From: an uncultured Pelagibacteraceae bacterium
GTDB taxonomy: Bacteria > Pseudomonadota > Alphaproteobacteria > Pelagibacterales > Pelagibacteraceae
DNA: 64,000 bases
Direction of reading: 5' to 3'
Assembly: GCA_902573235.1 (NCBI GenBank)
Contig: CACGIZ010000002.1
Span: forward strand, 1 to 64,000
The notes below the pieces were generated by a model. The model searched no databases. It saw nothing but the letters and a program-made list of their open reading frames with translations, and was not told the DNA's origin. This document shows, piece after piece, positions 1 through 12,405 of the stretch; position 1 is the first letter of the stretch, and each line of letters starts with the position of its first letter. Both the position numbers and the translations under genes were made by a program.

Positions 1-2
1 AA

Positions 3-341
3 ATATACTTCGATTTACTTGAGGCGAGAGAAAAATTAAAAAGAGATGATTTGGTATTTTATAGAATAGAACAACTTTATCCATTTCCAGCAAAAGCTTT
101 AGCAAAAGAGCTTAAATCTTATGCAAAAAAAGCTAAATTTTACTGGTGTCAAGAAGAGCCTAAAAATATGGGTGCTTGGTTTTCAGTTAGAGATTATATC
201 CAATGGACATTAGATAATATAAAGGCTAATAATAAAAATGTTTCTTATATTGGAAGAAGTCCAGATGCATCACCGGCTACAGGTTATGCTAAAAGACATA
301 TTTCTCAACAGCAAGAAATTATAAAAAAAGTTTTTGAATAA
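3..341 (+). CDS. sucA: 2-oxoglutarate dehydrogenase E1 component, C-terminal part (gene enters from left edge)
   Basis: Frame is open to the window edge (IYFDLLEAREKLKRDDLVFYRIEQLYPFPAK...); directly upstream of sucB. Confidence 0.9.
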   Translation: MYFDLLEAREKLKRDDLVFYRIEQLYPFPAKALAKELKSYAKKAKFYWCQEEPKNMGAWFSVRDYIQWTLDNIKANNKNVSYIGRSPDASPATGYAKRHISQQQEIIKKVFE

Positions 342-347
342 CATATA

Positions 348-1646
348 ATGAGTGAAAAAATTTTAGTGCCTGTGCTTGGAGAAAGTATCAATGAAGCTAC
401 TGTATCAAAATGGTTAAAAAAAGAAGGTGATGCAGTTGAAGCTGATGAACCAATCGTAGAATTAGAAACGGATAAAGTTAATTTAGAAGTACCCTCACCT
501 GTCTCCGGGACTTTGACAGAAATAAATTCAAAAGATGGCTCTATAGTAGAAGTTGGTGCTTTATTAGGATCTGTATCAGAGAATGGTTCTACAATGAAAA
601 AAGTAGAGAAAATTGAAAAAATTAAACCAACAATAGAAAAAGATAACGTAATTAAGTTAGAAACACAAAATGATGAAGAAGAAACTCAAATTTTTGAGGA
701 GAAAATTGAAGTTGAAGATGCAGATGAAGCGCCACTAGTTCTTACAAAGGAAATAGAAGAGGAACCACTTAAAATGGAATCAAGGAGCGATCAAAGTTTG
801 TCTCCAGCAGTTAGAAAAATAGTTGCAGAAAATAAAATTGATATTTCATCAGTTGAAGGATCTGGAAAAGACGGGAGAATTTTAAAAGGCGACTTGATAG
901 ATTTAATGGGAGTCAATCCACCTCCTTCAGAGAGAAAAATTAAGTATGGTCAAGAAGAAAAAATTAAGATGACGAGATTAAGACAAACAATTGCCAAAAG
1001 ATTAAAGCAAGCCCAAGAAAATGCAGCTTTATTAACTACCTTTAATGAAGTTGACATGTCAAACATTATGGAAATGAGAAAAGAAAATCAGGAAGATTTT
1101 CAAAATAGATATGGTGTAAAATTGGGCTTTATGTCTTTTTTCGTAAAAGCTTGTGTAGTTGCTTTAAAAAATTTCCCTGCAGTCAATGCTGAAATAGAGG
1201 GAGATACGATAGTTTACAAAAATTATTACAACATAAGTTTTGCAGTTGGAACTGATAAAGGCCTTGTAGTACCTGTATTAAAAAATGCTGATGAACTATC
1301 TTTTGCAGATATTGAAAAAAATATTAAACAAATCTCCGAAAAAGCCAAAGAGGGCAAACTTACAATAGAAGATTTACAAGGAGGAACATTTACAATTAGC
1401 AATGGTGGTGTTTATGGCTCAATGTTATCTACACCGATACTTAACTTACCTCAATCAGGTGTGTTGGGTATGCACAATATTGTTGATAGGCCAATCGTTG
1501 TTGATGGTGAAATTAAAATCAGACCAGTAATGTATTTGGCATTATCTTACGATCATAGAATAATTGATGGTAAAGAATCAGTTTCATTTTTAAAGATGAT
1601 TAAAGAAAATTTAGAGGATCCAAGAAGGTTGTTTTTAGATATTTAA
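348..1646 (+). CDS. sucB: 2-oxoglutarate dehydrogenase E2, dihydrolipoamide succinyltransferase
   Basis: Lipoyl domain [12 protein letters not shown]3-binding domain, catalytic [10 protein letters not shown]. Confidence 0.96.
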   Translation: MSEKILVPVLGESINEATVSKWLKKEGDAVEADEPIVELETDKVNLEVPSPVSGTLTEINSKDGSIVEVGALLGSVSENGSTMKKVEKIEKIKPTIEKDNVIKLETQNDEEETQIFEEKIEVEDADEAPLVLTKEIEEEPLKMESRSDQSLSPAVRKIVAENKIDISSVEGSGKDGRILKGDLIDLMGVNPPPSERKIKYGQEEKIKMTRLRQTIAKRLKQAQENAALLTTFNEVDMSNIMEMRKENQEDFQNRYGVKLGFMSFFVKACVVALKNFPAVNAEIEGDTIVYKNYYNISFAVGTDKGLVVPVLKNADELSFADIEKNIKQISEKAKEGKLTIEDLQGGTFTISNGGVYGSMLSTPILNLPQSGVLGMHNIVDRPIVVDGEIKIRPVMYLALSYDHRIIDGKESVSFLKMIKENLEDPRRLFLDI

Positions 1647-3047
1647 ATGGCAGAAAAATTTCAAGCAGTAGTAATTGGTGGTGGTCCAGGAGGCTATGTA
1701 TGTGCAATTAGATTAGCACAGTTAGGATTAAAAACAGCGTGTATTGAGTCAAGAGGAACACTCGGAGGAACTTGTTTAAACGTTGGATGTATTCCCTCGA
1801 AAAGTTTACTTAATTTATCAGAAGAGTTTCATAAAGTTCAAAATTTATCAAATAAAGGAATTGAGATAGGGGAAGTAAAATTAAATCTATCAAAAATGAT
1901 GAAAAGCAAAGATAAGGCTGTCACAATACTAACAAAAGGTGTCGAGTTCTTATTAAAAAAAAATAAGGTAACTTATTTTAAGGGCACCGGAAGTTTTAAA
2001 TCAAAAAATGAAGTTTCAATCAAAGATGAAAAAAATAAAGAAACAATAATAAGTTCTGAAAAAATAATAATTGCTACAGGTTCTGTTCCAGTTTCATTAC
2101 CTGGAATTGATTTTGATGAAAAAATAATTGTCTCTTCGACTGGAGCTTTAAAATTAGAAAAAGTCCCAAAAAAAATGGTTGTTGTGGGTGGAGGTTATAT
2201 CGGTCTTGAAATGGGATCTGTTTGGTCAAGATTAGGTTCGGAGGTGCATGTAATTGAATTTTTGGATCATATTACACCTGGAATGGATAAAGAAATTTCT
2301 CAGGAATTTATGAAGATTTTAAAAAAACAAGGAATTAATTTTCACATGCAACATAAAGTGGAGTTAGTTAAAACAAATGGTTCTGGAGCTATAATTTCAA
2401 CAAAAGATAAAGATGGAAATAAAAAAGATTTTAATACTGATATAGTTCTAGTTTCTGTAGGTAGAAAACCGAATACAAACGGTTTGAATTTAGAAAAAAT
2501 AGGTGTCGAATTAGATGATAGAAAAAGAATAAAAACTAATAAAGATTTTCAAACAAACGTAAAAAACATCTATGCTATCGGCGATGTAATAGTTGGACCT
2601 ATGCTTGCTCATAAAGCTGAGGATGAGGGTATTGCTGTAGCAGAAAACATTGCAGGTCAATCAGGTCATGTAAATTATAATACTATTCCAGGAGTTATTT
2701 ACACAACACCTGAAGTTGCATCTATTGGGCAAACCGAAGAGCAATTAAAAGAGAAAAACATTAAATATAAAATAGGTAAGTTTTCGTTCATGGCGAATTC
2801 AAGAGCTAAAGCAATTGACGACTCTGAAGGTTTTGTAAAAATTTTAGCTGATGAAAAAACTGATAAAGTTCTAGGAGCACACTTGATAGGACCACATGCT
2901 GGAGAATTAATTGCCGAAATAGGGGTTGCTATGGAGTTTGGTGCAAGCTCAGAGGATATCGCTAGGACATGTCATGCACATCCTACTTTTTCAGAAGCTG
3001 TAAAAGAGGCAGCATTATCTGTAGATAAAAGAGCGATACACTCTTAA
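1647..3047 (+). CDS. lpdA: Dihydrolipoyl dehydrogenase
   Basis: GGTCLNVGCIPSK redox motif, HAHPTFSEA C-terminus, adjacent to sucB. Confidence 0.96.
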   Translation: MAEKFQAVVIGGGPGGYVCAIRLAQLGLKTACIESRGTLGGTCLNVGCIPSKSLLNLSEEFHKVQNLSNKGIEIGEVKLNLSKMMKSKDKAVTILTKGVEFLLKKNKVTYFKGTGSFKSKNEVSIKDEKNKETIISSEKIIIATGSVPVSLPGIDFDEKIIVSSTGALKLEKVPKKMVVVGGGYIGLEMGSVWSRLGSEVHVIEFLDHITPGMDKEISQEFMKILKKQGINFHMQHKVELVKTNGSGAIISTKDKDGNKKDFNTDIVLVSVGRKPNTNGLNLEKIGVELDDRKRIKTNKDFQTNVKNIYAIGDVIVGPMLAHKAEDEGIAVAENIAGQSGHVNYNTIPGVIYTTPEVASIGQTEEQLKEKNIKYKIGKFSFMANSRAKAIDDSEGFVKILADEKTDKVLGAHLIGPHAGELIAEIGVAMEFGASSEDIARTCHAHPTFSEAVKEAALSVDKRAIHS

Positions 3048-3069
3048 AAATTTTTCATATTATCTTAAT

Positions 3070-5025
3070 ATGAATTTCCCGATTCTTTTACCAAATATAT
3101 TTAATCATCCTTTTACTTATGAGAGTGATTTAAAATTAGAAATTGGCGATTTCGTCGAAGTTCCATTTGGTAAATCCAAAATTGTAGGAGTTGTTTGGAA
3201 CGAGTTTGAACAAAATAATGTTAAAAGTTTCAAAATTAAAAAGATAATAAGAAAACTAGAGACTCCTAAACTCAAAAAAAAAACACTTGAATTTTTAAAT
3301 TGGTTTGCAGAATATAATATTGTCCCTAAAGGCATGACTTTAAAGCTTCTTTTATGTAGTGGCAAAGCTATAGAAAAAATTGATAACAAATTTTATAAAG
3401 ATTTTAATTTCAAAATAAAAAATAATTTATTTAAATTAACTGAAGATCAAAAGAAAATTTTAAATGAAATAAATTTTTCAAACAATAAATTTAACGTTCA
3501 TGTTTTACAAGGCACGACTGGTTCAGGTAAAACAATAGTGTATTTTGAAGCCTTAAAATCTATTTTAAAAAGAAAATATCAAGGCTTGATTATGTTGCCA
3601 GAAATTGGATTAACAAATCAATTTGAAAAAAAATTTATTGAATTTTTTGGTTTTAAACCTGCGATTTGGCATTCTGGTGTTAGTAAAAAAAATAAAGAAA
3701 TAATTTGGAGCGGAATAGCTAATGGTAAAATAAAAGTAGTAATAGGTGCACGATCATCTTTATTCTTACCTTTTAAAAATCTAGGATTAATAGTAGTTGA
3801 TGAAGAACATGACCAATCTTACAAGCAGGACGAGGGAATTATATATAATGCAAGAGACATGGCAATATCCAGAGGATCATTTGAAAATATTCCAGTAAAT
3901 TTAATTACCGCTGTTCCTTCAATAGAAACTTATGAAAATATAAAAAAAAAAAAATATAAAGTATCAAAGCTTCAACAAAGATATCAAAATGCCTCTCTGC
4001 CAAATTATGAAATACTAAATCTAAACAATATAAAATTAGAAAAACAATCCTGGCTTTCAAAAGAAATAATTGAAAGAGTAAATTTTCATTTAGCAAAAAA
4101 GGACCAAGTATTATTTTTTTTAAACAGGAGAGGCTTTTCACCTAACGCGTTATGTAAGAAATGTTTTAATAGTTTTTCATGTCCAAATTGTTCTATAAAT
4201 TTAGTCTATCACAAGAATAAGAACAACTTGTTATGTCATTATTGTGGATTTAAAAGTAATTTAAAAAGAAATTGTTCTAAAAATGGAACCTGTGATCTTA
4301 TCTTTAGTGGGCCAGGTGTTGAAAGAATTTCTGAGGAAGTAAAAAAATATTTTCCATCAAAAAAAATTGAAATATTTTCAAGTGACACAATGAATAAAAA
4401 AAACTCAAAAGATAAATTAGAAAAAATAATTAATAATGAAATTCAAATTTTAGTTGGTACCCAATTAATTTCTAAAGGTTTTCATTTTCCAAATCTTAAT
4501 TGTATTGTGGTAGTAGATATAGATTTATCGTCCCAAGGTCATGATTTGAGAAGTTCGGAAAAAAATTTACAATTATATCATCAGTTATCAGGAAGAGCAG
4601 GCCGAACAGGAAAACCTTCGACTGTTTATTTTCAAACTTATAATTCTAATTCAAAATTAATTTCAGATATTACAAATAAAAATCCAGAAATTTTTCTAGA
4701 TACAGAAATAGAAATAAGAAGGAAAAATGACCTTCCTCCTTTTCAAAGATTTATTTCTTTAATTTTAACAGGAGAAAATGAAAGTAAACTAGAAAAAGAA
4801 GCAATAAAACTTAAAACATCATTAAAAAAAAAGATTAATGGAAAAATTTTAGGTCCGGTGAGTGCACCCATTTTTAGATTGAGAAGAAAGTATCGTGTAA
4901 GACTACTTATCAGAGGCTCCAAAACTCTAAAGTTACAGAGATCTTTAGCATTAATAATTCAAAAATATAAATTTTTGCCAGGAATAAAACTTTCAGTTGA
5001 TGTTGATCCAATAAGCTTTAATTAA
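3070..5025 (+). CDS. priA: Primosomal protein N' (PriA helicase)
   Basis: Walker A GTTGSGKT, DEEHDQSYKQ, cysteine-rich zinc region, GRAGRTGKP. Confidence 0.93.
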   Translation: MNFPILLPNIFNHPFTYESDLKLEIGDFVEVPFGKSKIVGVVWNEFEQNNVKSFKIKKIIRKLETPKLKKKTLEFLNWFAEYNIVPKGMTLKLLLCSGKAIEKIDNKFYKDFNFKIKNNLFKLTEDQKKILNEINFSNNKFNVHVLQGTTGSGKTIVYFEALKSILKRKYQGLIMLPEIGLTNQFEKKFIEFFGFKPAIWHSGVSKKNKEIIWSGIANGKIKVVIGARSSLFLPFKNLGLIVVDEEHDQSYKQDEGIIYNARDMAISRGSFENIPVNLITAVPSIETYENIKKKKYKVSKLQQRYQNASLPNYEILNLNNIKLEKQSWLSKEIIERVNFHLAKKDQVLFFLNRRGFSPNALCKKCFNSFSCPNCSINLVYHKNKNNLLCHYCGFKSNLKRNCSKNGTCDLIFSGPGVERISEEVKKYFPSKKIEIFSSDTMNKKNSKDKLEKIINNEIQILVGTQLISKGFHFPNLNCIVVVDIDLSSQGHDLRSSEKNLQLYHQLSGRAGRTGKPSTVYFQTYNSNSKLISDITNKNPEIFLDTEIEIRRKNDLPPFQRFISLILTGENESKLEKEAIKLKTSLKKKINGKILGPVSAPIFRLRRKYRVRLLIRGSKTLKLQRSLALIIQKYKFLPGIKLSVDVDPISFN

Positions 5026-5093
5026 AGCCCAAAAAAAACAGTTTTTAGTTAACGTGTTACTTGAAGACTAAAAGGGCATATGTTAATTAAAAC

Positions 5094-5113
5094 GTGATTT
5101 TATAATTAATCAC
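5094..5113 (+). other. Predicted hairpin in the atpH 5' leader (GTGATT-8 nt-AATCAC)
   Basis: Perfect 6-bp inverted repeat about 20 nt upstream of the atpH start. Confidence 0.35.
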
Positions 5114-5134
5114 ATACATTTTTGAGGTAATAAA

Positions 5135-5692
5135 TTGAGCAAAAACAAGGGATTTTCTGACACTTCAGCTAATAGATATTCTCTAGCTTTATTTGAGCTA
5201 GCGAGTGAATCAAATTTGCTTAATCAAGTTGAGGAAAATTCAACAAGTATTTTGAATTTAATATCAAATAATGAGGATTTTAAAAATTTTGTAAAAGATC
5301 CCACACTAAGTCGTGATGATTTACTTAAAACTATAAATAAGATATCAGAAAGTTTTAAATTAGAAAAATTATTTAAAAATTTCATAAGTTTCCTTATAAC
5401 AAAAAGAAGATTTTTTTATGTTGAACAAATTCTTAAAAACTTCAAAGAAATTTGTTCAGAAAAAAGAGGTGAGTTAAAGGCCGAGATAAAATCAGCAAAA
5501 GAGTTAACTCAAGAGGAAATAAACAAAATCACAGAGGAACTATCAAATAATTTCAAATCAAAAATTAAATTAAATTATAATTATGATAAAAGTTTAATCG
5601 GAGGTTTAGTTGTACAAGTTGGAAGTACGATGATTGATACCTCTATTAAGAAAAAGTTACAACAAATAGAAACAAGAATGATAGAGGCATAA
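5135..5692 (+). CDS. atpH: ATP synthase F1 delta subunit (TTG start with GAGGT SD)
   Basis: Delta-subunit style sequence; first gene of atpHAGDC. Confidence 0.93.
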   Translation: MSKNKGFSDTSANRYSLALFELASESNLLNQVEENSTSILNLISNNEDFKNFVKDPTLSRDDLLKTINKISESFKLEKLFKNFISFLITKRRFFYVEQILKNFKEICSEKRGELKAEIKSAKELTQEEINKITEELSNNFKSKIKLNYNYDKSLIGGLVVQVGSTMIDTSIKKKLQQIETRMIEA

Positions 5693-5693
5693 T

Positions 5694-7229
5694 ATGGAAA
5701 TTAATCCTTCTGAAGTTACAAAAATCTTAAAAGAACAAATTAAAAATTTTGGTGAAAAAGCAGAAATATCTGAAGTTGGACAGGTTTTGTCAGTCGGAGA
5801 TGGTATAGCTAGGATTTATGGTTTAGACAATGTTCAGGCTGGAGAAATGGTTGAATTTTCTGATGGTTCAAAAGGAATGGCTTTAAATTTAGAAAGTGAA
5901 AATGTTGGAGTAGTAATTTTTGGAGATGATAGAAATATTAAAGAAGGAGATGTTGTTAAAAGAACAGGAAGTATTGTAGATACTCCAGTTGGTAAAGAAT
6001 TGTTAGGTAGAGTTGTTGATGGATTGGGCAATCCAATCGATGGCAAAGGAGCTTTAAATAAAGGTGTTAAAAAAAGCAGAGTAGAAGTAAAAGCACCTGG
6101 AATTATTCCGAGACAATCGGTAAGTGAGCCAATGCAAACAGGATTAAAATCTATTGACAGTCTAGTTCCTATTGGAAGAGGTCAAAGAGAATTAATTATT
6201 GGAGACAGACAAACTGGAAAAACAGCAGTCGCAATTGATGCAATTATAAACCAAAAAAAAATTAATGAATCTGGAGATGAAAAACAAAAACTTTATTGTA
6301 TTTATGTTGCTGTCGGACAAAAAAGATCTACTGTTAGGCAAATTCAAAAAACTTTGGAAGAAGCTGGAGCGATGGAATATACAACTATTGTTGCTGCTAC
6401 AGCCTCAGACTCAGCACCTCTACAATTTTTAGCTCCATACACAGGGTGTGCTATGGGAGAATATTTTAGAGACAATGGAATGCATGCGTTGATAATTTAC
6501 GATGATTTATCAAAACAGGCGGTAGCTTATAGACAAATGTCATTAATATTAAGAAGACCTCCAGGTAGAGAGGCGTATCCAGGAGACGTGTTTTATCTTC
6601 ATAGCAGATTACTTGAAAGAGCTGCGAAATTAAGTGACGAACATGGTGGAGGTTCTTTAACTGCATTACCAATTATCGAAACGCAAGGAGGAGATGTTTC
6701 CGCCTACATACCAACAAATGTAATATCTATTACTGATGGTCAAATTTTTTTGGAAACAGAGCTGTTTAATCAAGGTATTAGACCTGCAATCAACGTAGGA
6801 TTATCTGTATCAAGAGTTGGTTCTGCTGCCCAAACTAAAGCAATGAAAAAAGTGTCAGGCTCAATGAAACTTGAATTAGCACAATACAGAGAAATGGCAG
6901 CATTTGCTCAGTTTGGATCTGACTTAGATGCTTCAACACAACAACTCTTAAATAGAGGGTCTAAATTAACGGAGCTTTTAAAGCAAAAACAATATACTCC
7001 GATGACAGTTGCAGAACAGGTAATCTCTGTGTTTTGTGGTGTTAAGGGTTATCTTGATGATATTGATTTAAAAGATATTGCAGATTTTGAAAACAAAATT
7101 ATTGAAAGATGTAAGTCAGACAAATCTGAGATAATAGACTCAATTTTAAGTTCAGGTAAACTTGAGGAGAATTCAGAAAAAAGTTTAATCGAGGTGATTA
7201 CGAATTTAAAAAAAAACTTTAAATCTTAA
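5694..7229 (+). CDS. atpA: ATP synthase F1 alpha subunit
   Basis: GDRQTGKT P-loop, [27 protein letters not shown]. Confidence 0.98.
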   Translation: MEINPSEVTKILKEQIKNFGEKAEISEVGQVLSVGDGIARIYGLDNVQAGEMVEFSDGSKGMALNLESENVGVVIFGDDRNIKEGDVVKRTGSIVDTPVGKELLGRVVDGLGNPIDGKGALNKGVKKSRVEVKAPGIIPRQSVSEPMQTGLKSIDSLVPIGRGQRELIIGDRQTGKTAVAIDAIINQKKINESGDEKQKLYCIYVAVGQKRSTVRQIQKTLEEAGAMEYTTIVAATASDSAPLQFLAPYTGCAMGEYFRDNGMHALIIYDDLSKQAVAYRQMSLILRRPPGREAYPGDVFYLHSRLLERAAKLSDEHGGGSLTALPIIETQGGDVSAYIPTNVISITDGQIFLETELFNQGIRPAINVGLSVSRVGSAAQTKAMKKVSGSMKLELAQYREMAAFAQFGSDLDASTQQLLNRGSKLTELLKQKQYTPMTVAEQVISVFCGVKGYLDDIDLKDIADFENKIIERCKSDKSEIIDSILSSGKLEENSEKSLIEVITNLKKNFKS

Positions 7230-7233
7230 ATTT

Positions 7234-8106
7234 ATGGCTAGTTTAGACGATCTAAAAAAAAGGATTACAAGTGTAAAATCAACACAAAAAATTACTAAAG
7301 CTATGAAAATGGTTGCCGCAGCTAAACTTAAAAGAGCTCAAGAAAGTGCAGAAAAAGGAAGACCTTACTCTGAAAAAATGAATAACGTAATTTTAAATTT
7401 ATCAAATGGAATATCAGACAAAGACAATGCACCGAAATTATTATCTGGTTCTGGTAAAGAACAAATTCATCTATGTGTTGTTATGACATCTGATAGAGGG
7501 TTATGTGGTGGTTTTAATGCAAATATAATTAAAAAAGCCAAAAGTCATTTTGCTAAGTTAGCAAGAGAGGGAAAAGAATTGAAAATCGTTACTGTAGGTT
7601 CTAAGGGAAATGATCAATTAAAAAGAGCTTATGGTGACAAAATTATTGAAAATATATCTTTTAAGAATTCAAAAAATGCAAATTATTTCGATGCTGATAA
7701 AGTTGGAAAAATAATTATTGAAAAATTTGAAAAAGAAGAATTTGATATTTGTACAATTTTTTATAACCAATTTAAAAATGTAATTACTCAAATACCACAA
7801 GCTCAACAGATCATTCCATTAAATACTGTTGACGATGAAAATAAATCAGATGAAACATATGAATTTGAACCAGATGAAGACGAAATTTTAAACAATTTAT
7901 TACCCAAAAATATTTCAACACAAATATTTAAAGCAATGTTAGAGAATTCAGCTAGCGAACAAGGTGCAAGAATGAGTGCGATGGATAATGCTACCAGAAA
8001 CGCAGGTGAAATGGTTGACAAACTTACTATTGAGTATAATAGAAGTCGTCAAGCAGCAATTACCAAAGAATTAATTGAAATTATATCAGGAGCAGAAAGT
8101 TTATAG
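7234..8106 (+). CDS. atpG: ATP synthase F1 gamma subunit
   Basis: RITSVKSTQKITKAMKMVAAAKL N-terminus, SDRGLCGGFN. Confidence 0.97.
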   Translation: MASLDDLKKRITSVKSTQKITKAMKMVAAAKLKRAQESAEKGRPYSEKMNNVILNLSNGISDKDNAPKLLSGSGKEQIHLCVVMTSDRGLCGGFNANIIKKAKSHFAKLAREGKELKIVTVGSKGNDQLKRAYGDKIIENISFKNSKNANYFDADKVGKIIIEKFEKEEFDICTIFYNQFKNVITQIPQAQQIIPLNTVDDENKSDETYEFEPDEDEILNNLLPKNISTQIFKAMLENSASEQGARMSAMDNATRNAGEMVDKLTIEYNRSRQAAITKELIEIISGAESL

Positions 8107-9527
<1,421 letters not shown>

Positions 9528-9528
<1 letters not shown>

Positions 9529-9920
9529 TGAGTGAAGAATTTAAGATCGAAATAGTAAACCCAGAAAAATCTTTTCTATCAAAAGATGATGTTACAGAAG
9601 TAATTGTGCCAGCTTTTGAGGGAGAAATGGGTATACTAAAAGATCATATCTCTATAATTTCATTCTTAAAACCTGGGATAATAACTATTTTTTCAAAATC
9701 AGGAGAAGATAAATTTTATGTTGAAGATGGTATAGTTGAATTTAAAAGTAATAATTTATCCGTGTTAACTAGCTCGATTTTTAACTTGAAAGAAATGGAA
9801 AAAAGCAAGCTTCAAGATTTGATTAAAACTGCAGAGGAAGAATCAAATAAACTAGAAATAAGTGATCAATCTAAATATTTAGCAGATCAAAAAATTGAAG
9901 TTTTAAAGACTCTTAATTAA
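9528..9920 (+). CDS. atpC: ATP synthase F1 epsilon subunit
   Basis: Epsilon-type beta-domain; last gene of atp operon. Confidence 0.93.
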
Positions 9921-10389
9921 TTATTTTTTTAATTTTTTCTTTGAGCTCTTTGTATACATGAAGTTTGAAGTCCACTACAACTTCGGTAATTTCATTTAAA
10001 TCTATCCATTTCCAATCCAAAAATTCAGGATTATCAGTTTTGATATTTATATCGTTATCTTTACCCAAATATCTCATTAGAAACCATTTTTGTCTTTGAC
10101 CTTTATATTTACCTTTCCAAATTATCCCTAACAAATGTTCAGGAAGTTCATACATTGTTGTGCCTTCAATTTCTTTGATAAATTCTAAGTTTTTCATTCC
10201 TGTTTCCTCTTCTAATTCCCTATAAGCTGCATCTATAGGTTTTTCTCCATCATCAACTCCTCCCTGAGGCATTTGCCAAAAATCCTTTGGGTTATCAATT
10301 CTTTTTGCTACAAAAATTTTATTTTGTTGGTTCAATACGATAATGCCAACACCATTCCGAAGAGGTAAATTTCTAAATTTTTCATCCAT
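9913..10389 (-). CDS. rppH: RNA pyrophosphohydrolase (Nudix)
   Basis: Nudix box GGVDDGEKPIDAAYRELEEETGM; start refined to MDEKFRNLPLRNGVG. Confidence 0.92.
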   Translation of the reverse strand: MDEKFRNLPLRNGVGIIVLNQQNKIFVAKRIDNPKDFWQMPQGGVDDGEKPIDAAYRELEEETGMKNLEFIKEIEGTTMYELPEHLLGIIWKGKYKGQRQKWFLMRYLGKDNDINIKTDNPEFLDWKWIDLNEITEVVVDFKLHVYKELKEKIKKIIN

Positions 10390-11518
10390 TAAGTAATTTA
10401 ATGGCATAGTTTAATTGATTATCTGTCTCTGTTTTTATCCTAAAATCATCCGTCTCTTCATCAACTTCAATATCAGGTGACACCCCAACTTCTGAAATTG
10501 ATTTACCTGATGGAAGGTAATATTTTGCAACTGTTAATCTGATTGCCCCATCATTTTTTAAAGGAATAATTGATTGTACTGAACCTTTTCCATAACTGTT
10601 TTCTCCTAATAAAATTGCTCTTTTGTGATCTTTTAAAGCACCTGCCACAATTTCTGATGCCGAAGCAGATCCATAATTAATTAGTACAACGATCGTCTTA
10701 CCGTTTGTTAAATCGCCTTTCTTTGCAAACCATTTTCTATTTTCTGATGATTTTCTACTTTTAGTAGATACAATTTCACCATCATTTAAAAAAAAGTCAG
10801 AAATTTTGATAGCTTGGGAAAGCAATCCCCCAGGATTATTTCTTAAATCTAATATATATGCTTTAACATTTTTGTTTTCCTCAAATTTATTAATTTCTTT
10901 CTTGATTTGTTTTCCACTATTTTCATTAAATGAAGTTAATCTGATATATCCAATATTTTTTTCTAAAAGATCTGCTTTGACAGATTTGATTTGAATGACT
11001 TCTCTTACAATATTGAAAGTCAATGCTTTTTTCTCTCCTCTTCTTCTAATAGTTAGTTCAATTCCTGAACCCACAGGACCTCTCATTAGATCTACTGCTT
11101 CACTCAAAGATTTTCCTTGAACTTGGATATCATTTATTTTGACTATATAATCTCCAGCTTTAATACCAGCTCTTGATGCAGGTGTATCGTCTATTGGAGA
11201 AATAACTTTAACGACTCCCGACTCCATACTTACTTCAATACCGAGTCCACCAAACTCACCACTTGTTTCAGTTTGCATTTCATTAAATATTTCAGGTGAC
11301 ATATAAGCCGAGTAAGGATCAAGAGATTGGAGGAGACCATTAATTGCAGAGTCCATACTTTCTGATTGATTAATTTCATCTACGTATTCTTTATTAATTT
11401 TTTCAAGAACTTCTCCAAATAAATCAATTTTATTATAGATATTATTTTCAGATGATGAAACTCCTTGAAAAGAAATCAAAGAAAGTAAAATTAAAAATTT
11501 AAGTTGTTTTTTGATCAT
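10382..11518 (-). CDS. ctpA: C-terminal processing peptidase, S41 family
   Basis: Signal peptide MIKKQLKFLILLSLISFQG, PDZ domain, GSASASEIVAGAL catalytic region; start refined from 11554. Confidence 0.92.
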   Translation of the reverse strand: MIKKQLKFLILLSLISFQGVSSSENNIYNKIDLFGEVLEKINKEYVDEINQSESMDSAINGLLQSLDPYSAYMSPEIFNEMQTETSGEFGGLGIEVSMESGVVKVISPIDDTPASRAGIKAGDYIVKINDIQVQGKSLSEAVDLMRGPVGSGIELTIRRRGEKKALTFNIVREVIQIKSVKADLLEKNIGYIRLTSFNENSGKQIKKEINKFEENKNVKAYILDLRNNPGGLLSQAIKISDFFLNDGEIVSTKSRKSSENRKWFAKKGDLTNGKTIVVLINYGSASASEIVAGALKDHKRAILLGENSYGKGSVQSIIPLKNDGAIRLTVAKYYLPSGKSISEVGVSPDIEVDEETDDFRIKTETDNQLNYAIKLLNG

Positions 11519-11865
11519 ATGATTAGCTTTTCTTTTGGTATTAGTTCTGACCACATTTTTTCAAGTTCATAAAATTTTCTTTTTTCAGGATGAAAAATAT
11601 GAACAATAAGATCGATTCCATCTACCAGTTTCCATTCAGTACTATCTTTACCTTCAATTTTGGACTCTCTAATACCATTATCTTTAAATTTTTCTAAAAC
11701 TTGTTCTGATAAAGATTGAATATGTCTTGACGAAGTTCCGCTAGCAATAATCATATAATCTGCCATTGAACTTTTATCCTTAAGATCGATGCTGATTATA
11801 TTTTGTGCTTTATTTAAATCTAAGGTGTTTATTATAATTTTTTTTAAATCTGAAATTTTATCCAT
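11515..11865 (-). CDS. rsfS: Ribosomal silencing factor RsfS
   Basis: DYMIIASGTSSRHIQSL, EGKDSTEWKLVDGIDLIVHIF. Confidence 0.94.
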   Translation of the reverse strand: MDKISDLKKIIINTLDLNKAQNIISIDLKDKSSMADYMIIASGTSSRHIQSLSEQVLEKFKDNGIRESKIEGKDSTEWKLVDGIDLIVHIFHPEKRKFYELEKMWSELIPKEKLII

Positions 11866-11882
11866 TGATTACTTTAAGATTA

Positions 11883-12404
11883 TCAAATTTTTCTTAATTG
11901 AGAAGAAGAAATGTTGACTTTTTTGAACTTTATAAACTCTAAATTTTTTTTACCCAATCTTTTAAATGCTATTGAATTTAAACATCTTTTTTTATATCCG
12001 TGACGGTCAAAAACTATTATTTTACATTTCTGTGAGATAGTTTTCCATTGATGCCATTTATGAAAGTTAATTAGATTATCAGCACCCATCAGGAAATAAA
12101 TTTCATTTTTTTTCTTTTTATAAAGATAATTTACCAAATCAATTGTGCGATTTGATTTCAGTTTATTTTCATAAAATTTTATTTCAATAAAATTTATTTT
12201 TTGAATAATTTTTTTACAATAATCGACTCTTTCCTTAAGACCAGAAATGCTTTTTTTCTTAAAAGGATTTTTTTTGGTAATTGCCCATATTACTTTTTTA
12301 AGATTGAATTTTTTTACCGCTTCTTTAGATATTGATAAGTGACCTTTGTGAGGTGGATCAAATGTACCACCCAAAATTCCAATTTTATTTTTTTTTAATC
12401 TCAA
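11883..12404 (-). CDS. nadD: Nicotinate-nucleotide adenylyltransferase
   Basis: GILGGTFDPPHKGHL, MGADNLINFHKWHQW. Confidence 0.92.
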   Translation of the reverse strand: MRLKKNKIGILGGTFDPPHKGHLSISKEAVKKFNLKKVIWAITKKNPFKKKSISGLKERVDYCKKIIQKINFIEIKFYENKLKSNRTIDLVNYLYKKKKNEIYFLMGADNLINFHKWHQWKTISQKCKIIVFDRHGYKKRCLNSIAFKRLGKKNLEFIKFKKVNISSSQLRKI

Positions 12405-12405
12405 A

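Noticed and set aside
10382-11554. Long rsfS/ctpA overlap from the ORF track
   Set aside because: Explained by an over-extended ctpA start; the signal-peptide Met at 11518 reduces it to a 4-nt ATGA overlap.
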